This document shows positions 5,963 through 9,042 of a stretch of DNA of 9,042 nucleotides, piece by piece. Below the pieces are notes generated by a model, which searched no databases, was not told where the DNA came from, and saw only the letters and a list, made by a program, of their open reading frames with translations. The stretch comes from Bacillota bacterium (lineage in GTDB: Bacteria > Bacillota > Clostridia > Peptostreptococcales > Anaerovoracaceae): the NCBI GenBank assembly GCA_905372035.1, contig CAJPNN010000055.1:1-9042 (forward strand), read 5' to 3'. The translations under genes were made by a program, and so were the position numbers. The stretch's first letter is position 1; the number at the start of each line of letters is the position of its first letter.

Positions 5963-5969
5963 ATATAAT
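5942..5969 (+). promoter_or_regulatory. Possible internal promoter upstream of murF
   Basis: TTGAAT (5942-5947) and a perfect TATAAT (5964-5969) are separated by 16 bases. The start would lie near 5976, giving a very short leader that still contains the murF ribosome binding site AGGAG (5983-5987). The area is so AT-rich that chance is a real alternative. Confidence 0.38.
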
Positions 5970-5992
5970 AGAGGAGCATGACAGGAGTTTAA

Positions 5993-7441
5993 ATGGTAAA
6001 ATTAAGCGTAGAGGAGATTTTAAAGTCGTGCGGCGGCAGGCTGCTTGAAAGTGATCGTGTTTGTAACGACGTAGAAGATGAAGATATAAAAGGGATCTCG
6101 ATAAATAAAGTATCGACCGATTCCAGGGATATAAGCGAGGGTGCGTTGTTTATTCCTATAGTCGGTGAACGTTTTGACGGACATGATTTTATAAAGCAGG
6201 CCGTCCGATCGGGAGCACGAGGCTTTCTTACGGACAGGCATATATCCGACAGCTGTCTTGAAAAAAGTTTCGGTATTTTGGTTGATGATACGACTGAGGC
6301 CTTACAGGATCTTGCGGCATATTATCTTAAAAGGAGCGGCGTTATATCCGTAGGAGTGACGGGAAGTACGGGAAAGACTACGACTAAAGATATGCTTCAT
6401 GCGATTTTTTCTACAAAATATAAAACGCATAAAACTTTAGGCAATTTTAATAATCACATAGGATTGCCGATTACCATATTTAATATGCCTGACGACAGCG
6501 AAGCGATAATTCTTGAAATGGGAATGGACAAAAAAGGAGAGATACATCGTCTTGCAAAGACAGTACATCCTGAAATTGCCGTTATAACGAATATAGGAGA
6601 TTCACATATAGAAAATCTGGGAAGTAGAGAAAATATATTTAAAGCTAAAATGGAAATCGTCGATTTCTTTGACAGTAAAAATTCTTTAATAATATTTTCA
6701 GATGACGATTGGTTGGGAAAAATACCGCAAAAAGATGAAAAAAATAAAGAATATGAGATCATAAGGTGCGGTAAAAGAGAAGATTCGGATTATATCATTT
6801 CCGATATTAAAGATAGGGGTATAGACGGTGTATCTATGGATATATATCATGATGAAAATAGGGTTCATTTTGATTTAAAGGTACCGGCCGTACATAACTG
6901 TTATAACGCCGCTTTGGCTGTTGCGGCGGCAGGTAAGTACGGAATATGTATGAAAGATGCAAAATGTGGACTTTCGAATTTAAAGCTTACAGATAAAAGA
7001 CTTACAGTTAAAGATACGGGTAGATACAGGATAATAGACGACAGCTATAACGCAAGTCCGTCATCCGTAAAATCGGCATTGGAAGTTTTGGCAAACTCAT
7101 ATGCAAAAAACAAGGCGGCAATATTAGGTGATATGCTTGAACTGGGGAAAGACAGTGCCGGGTATCACAAAGAAATCGGTGAGTATGCGGCAAATATAAA
7201 AGATTTACTCCTTATAACCATAGGGGATGAATCGAAGGAAATATATGAGGGAGCGACACAAAAGAGCAGAGAAATAAGTAACAATGAAAAAATTAAGAGA
7301 GCCGAACATTTTAACGACAGAGAAGAACTTAAAAGGAGATTGCCTGAAATAATTGAAGAAGGCAGCCTTGTTCTGGTGAAAGGCTCAAACGGAATGAAAA
7401 TGTATGAGTTTATAGATGTGTTGATTGGAGAAGGTCAGTAA
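5993..7441 (+). CDS. murF: UDP-N-acetylmuramoyl-tripeptide--D-alanyl-D-alanine ligase MurF
   Basis: This 482-residue cytoplasmic Mur ligase joins D-Ala-D-Ala to the UDP-MurNAc-tripeptide with ATP, completing the pentapeptide that MraY uses. The N-terminal substrate domain has STDSR (41-45) and GALFIPIVGERFDGHDF. The central ATPase domain has the P-loop GSTGKTTTK starting at residue 124, GNFNNHIGLP (150-159) and EMGMDKKGEI. The C-terminal domain has DDSYNASPSS (349-358), AILGDMLELG and VKGSNGMKM. DDSYNASP and the FNNHIGLP form distinguish it from MurC, MurD and MurE. The length is slightly above the usual 450-460. ATG is preceded by AGGAG (5983-5987) at five bases. A second SD-like GAGGAG (5971-5976) and a four-codon in-frame mini-ORF (5978-5992) lie just upstream. 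Its stop shares one base with the mraY start (TAATG), indicating coupling. Confidence 0.97.
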   Translation: MVKLSVEEILKSCGGRLLESDRVCNDVEDEDIKGISINKVSTDSRDISEGALFIPIVGERFDGHDFIKQAVRSGARGFLTDRHISDSCLEKSFGILVDDTTEALQDLAAYYLKRSGVISVGVTGSTGKTTTKDMLHAIFSTKYKTHKTLGNFNNHIGLPITIFNMPDDSEAIILEMGMDKKGEIHRLAKTVHPEIAVITNIGDSHIENLGSRENIFKAKMEIVDFFDSKNSLIIFSDDDWLGKIPQKDEKNKEYEIIRCGKREDSDYIISDIKDRGIDGVSMDIYHDENRVHFDLKVPAVHNCYNAALAVAAAGKYGICMKDAKCGLSNLKLTDKRLTVKDTGRYRIIDDSYNASPSSVKSALEVLANSYAKNKAAILGDMLELGKDSAGYHKEIGEYAANIKDLLLITIGDESKEIYEGATQKSREISNNEKIKRAEHFNDREELKRRLPEIIEEGSLVLVKGSNGMKMYEFIDVLIGEGQ

Positions 7442-8409
7442 TGAAAAATATGGGAATCTTGATTGCAGGAATAATTGCTTTTGCAATAACCGTTACGACA
7501 ATGCCGTTTTATATATCATGGTTAAAAAAAGTTAAAGCGGGACAAAGTATAAGAGAAGAAGGTCCGGAAAGTCATATGATAAAGGCGGGAACACCGACGA
7601 TGGGAGGACTCGTTATAATTATAGGGACGGTTATAGGAAGTCTTGTGTCCGCAGGGTTTTCCGAAGGTGTTTTGATACCGCTTGCAGCATTGGTGCTTTT
7701 CGGTATATTAGGTTTTCTTGATGATTTTGTTAAAGTAACAATGAAAAGAAATTTGGGTCTTACCGCAAAACAAAAATTGCTGCTTCAGATCCTGATTGCA
7801 TTGGGATTGGCTTTTTACAGTGCAAAGGCTAAACATGGAGGCTACCTTTGGATTCCGGGAACGAATACGCATTTTGATATGGGGATATTTTATATCCCGT
7901 TTATAGCTTTTGTTGTAGTAGCTATGGTGAACAGTGTAAATCTTACCGACGGCCTTGACGGTCTTGCGGGCGGCACGACAGCTATAGTGTCGGCAGCATT
8001 TATGATCATAGGAATAATGACGGGACATTTGTATACGGCAGGATTCATGGCGGCAATGCTCGGAGCGATAATCGCTTTTTTGGGATTCAATCACTATCCT
8101 GCAAAAATTTTTATGGGGGACACAGGCTCTTTGGCGCTTGGCGGAGGGCTTGCAGGTTGTGCGGTAGTTATGGGAAATGAGCTGCTTTTACCGATAGCCG
8201 GAGGTATATTTGTAATTGAGGCGTTATCTGTAATAATTCAGGTAGTTTTTTTCAAGAAGACGGGTAAAAGGGTTTTCAAGATGGCACCCATACATCACCA
8301 TTTTGAACTTTCGGGGTGGAAAGAGACGAAAGTCGTTTCGGTATTTTGCTTTATTACGCTTGTATTATGTGTTATAGCAGTGTTTGCAGGGATTTGTAAT
8401 GTGATATGA
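7441..8409 (+). CDS. mraY: Phospho-N-acetylmuramoyl-pentapeptide transferase MraY
   Basis: This 322-residue polytopic membrane enzyme transfers phospho-MurNAc-pentapeptide from UDP to undecaprenyl phosphate, giving lipid I on the inner face of the membrane. About ten hydrophobic helices can be traced. The family signatures are all present: GTPTMGG, LDDFVK with Asp94 and Asp95, NLTDGLDGLAGG with Asp170 and Asp173, FMGDTGSLALGG with Asp227, and the histidine motif PIHHHFE (283-289). The length is normal for Gram-positive MraY. GGAGAAGG (7427-7434), inside the murF end, lies six bases before ATG. The start overlaps the murF stop by one base, so translation is coupled to the gene that makes its substrate. 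Confidence 0.98.
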   Translation: MKNMGILIAGIIAFAITVTTMPFYISWLKKVKAGQSIREEGPESHMIKAGTPTMGGLVIIIGTVIGSLVSAGFSEGVLIPLAALVLFGILGFLDDFVKVTMKRNLGLTAKQKLLLQILIALGLAFYSAKAKHGGYLWIPGTNTHFDMGIFYIPFIAFVVVAMVNSVNLTDGLDGLAGGTTAIVSAAFMIIGIMTGHLYTAGFMAAMLGAIIAFLGFNHYPAKIFMGDTGSLALGGGLAGCAVVMGNELLLPIAGGIFVIEALSVIIQVVFFKKTGKRVFKMAPIHHHFELSGWKETKVVSVFCFITLVLCVIAVFAGICNVI

Positions 8410-8425
8410 AGAGAGGTTTTGTTAT

Positions 8426-9042
8426 ATGAGTTTTGATAGTGTACTTGTCGCAGGGATGGGGAAATCCGGTGCGGCTACGGTTAAGGTGATAAGAGATCGT
8501 GCAAAATCCGTCTCCGTATATGATATTAAAAAAGAAGAGGACATAGAAGAAAATTTGAGAAGGTATCTGAAAAAAGAATGTGAATATTGTTTTTTCGGAA
8601 TAGAACCTGATGAAGATACGGTGAAAAAATTTGATATGCTTATACTTTCTCCGGGAATATCTCCAAAATTGAATTTTGTGAAATATGCACAGCAAGCGGG
8701 AATCGAAATTACGGGCGAACTGGAAATGGCATATAGATTGGGAAAAGGAAGATATATAGCCATAACGGGAACTAACGGAAAGACGACAACGACAAGCCTG
8801 GTGGGCGAGATAGTCGAAAAATCCGGGTTGAATACTGTTGTTGCAGGAAATATAGGCTTGCCGGTAATATCCGAGGTGATCGGTGCCGATGAAAACACGG
8901 TTTTTGTTACCGAAGTTTCCAGTTTTCAGTTGGAGACGGTAAGTCGGTTTTCTCCCGAGGTTTCTGCGATACTTAACATAACTCCGGATCATCTGGACAG
9001 ACATGGAAGTCTTGAAAATTACGCTGAGGCAAAGGGTAGAAT
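8426..9042 (+). CDS. murD: UDP-N-acetylmuramoylalanine--D-glutamate ligase MurD, 3' truncated by window edge
   Basis: The frame is open from ATG 8426 to the window end (205 complete codons, nearly half of the family's roughly 450). MurD adds D-glutamate to UDP-MurNAc-L-Ala with ATP in the cytoplasm. The N-terminal Rossmann-like domain starts VLVAGMGKSGAA and has ILSPGIS. The Mur ligase ATPase P-loop TGTNGKTTTT spans residues 114-123. AGNIGLPV, EVSSFQLE and the motif ITPDHLDRHGSLENY follow; the DHLDRH and SSFQLE forms identify MurD among the Mur ligases. AGAGAGG (8410-8416) lies nine bases before ATG, and mraY ends 16 bases upstream. In related clusters an ftsW/spoVE-type gene and murG come next, but that part is outside the window. 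Confidence 0.96.
   Translation, partial: MSFDSVLVAGMGKSGAATVKVIRDRAKSVSVYDIKKEEDIEENLRRYLKKECEYCFFGIEPDEDTVKKFDMLILSPGISPKLNFVKYAQQAGIEITGELEMAYRLGKGRYIAITGTNGKTTTTSLVGEIVEKSGLNTVVAGNIGLPVISEVIGADENTVFVTEVSSFQLETVSRFSPEVSAILNITPDHLDRHGSLENYAEAKGR

Noticed and set aside
8372..9004. Long minus-strand open frames (210 and 158 codons) opposite murD
   Set aside because: The + strand encodes clear MurD motifs; the minus frames show no recognisable domain and lack a good start context.

Overview
The window looks like a chromosomal segment of a low-to-moderate G+C member of the Clostridia (Bacillota). The reasons are the Gram-positive type gene order mraZ-rsmH-ftsL-PBP(PASTA)-murF-mraY-murD, the strong purine-rich ribosome binding sites, and the heavy use of AGA and ATA codons. 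The species cannot be named from the sequence. All supported genes lie on the + strand. No rRNA, tRNA, CRISPR array or insertion sequence was seen.

Left part (1 to about 1900), accessory. It opens inside an AraC-family regulator that has lost its start to the window edge. An AT-rich stretch follows, with a short open frame that may be a decayed gene tail, a small TPR-like helical protein and a small RDD-family membrane protein. These genes have no obvious link to cell division.

Control region (1724-1987). It holds a weak hairpin, an inverted copy of the box found upstream of mraZ, a good intrinsic terminator that insulates the accessory genes, and three GTGGWG-like direct repeats at exact 10-bp spacing just upstream of mraZ. 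The repeats are the hallmark of an MraZ operator. A plausible sigma-A promoter overlaps them.

Right part (1988-9042), the dcw (division and cell wall) cluster. mraZ (transcriptional autoregulator) and rsmH (16S rRNA methyltransferase) are almost fused. ftsL (divisome scaffold) and a class B PBP with one PASTA domain (septal transpeptidase) follow. Then come murF (adds D-Ala-D-Ala to the UDP-MurNAc-tripeptide), mraY (makes lipid I at the membrane) and murD (adds D-Glu; cut by the window end). Together they make and crosslink peptidoglycan precursors at the septum. murE, often found between the PBP gene and murF, is absent here.

The cell wall genes are ordinary and intact. The parts that merit a second look are non-coding: the MraZ boxes with a distant inverted copy, a hairpin with a T-rich tail in the unusually long ftsL-PBP gap, and a start-codon-less initiation-like segment in that gap that resembles the murF leader. 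I do not see a convincing undescribed multi-gene system.
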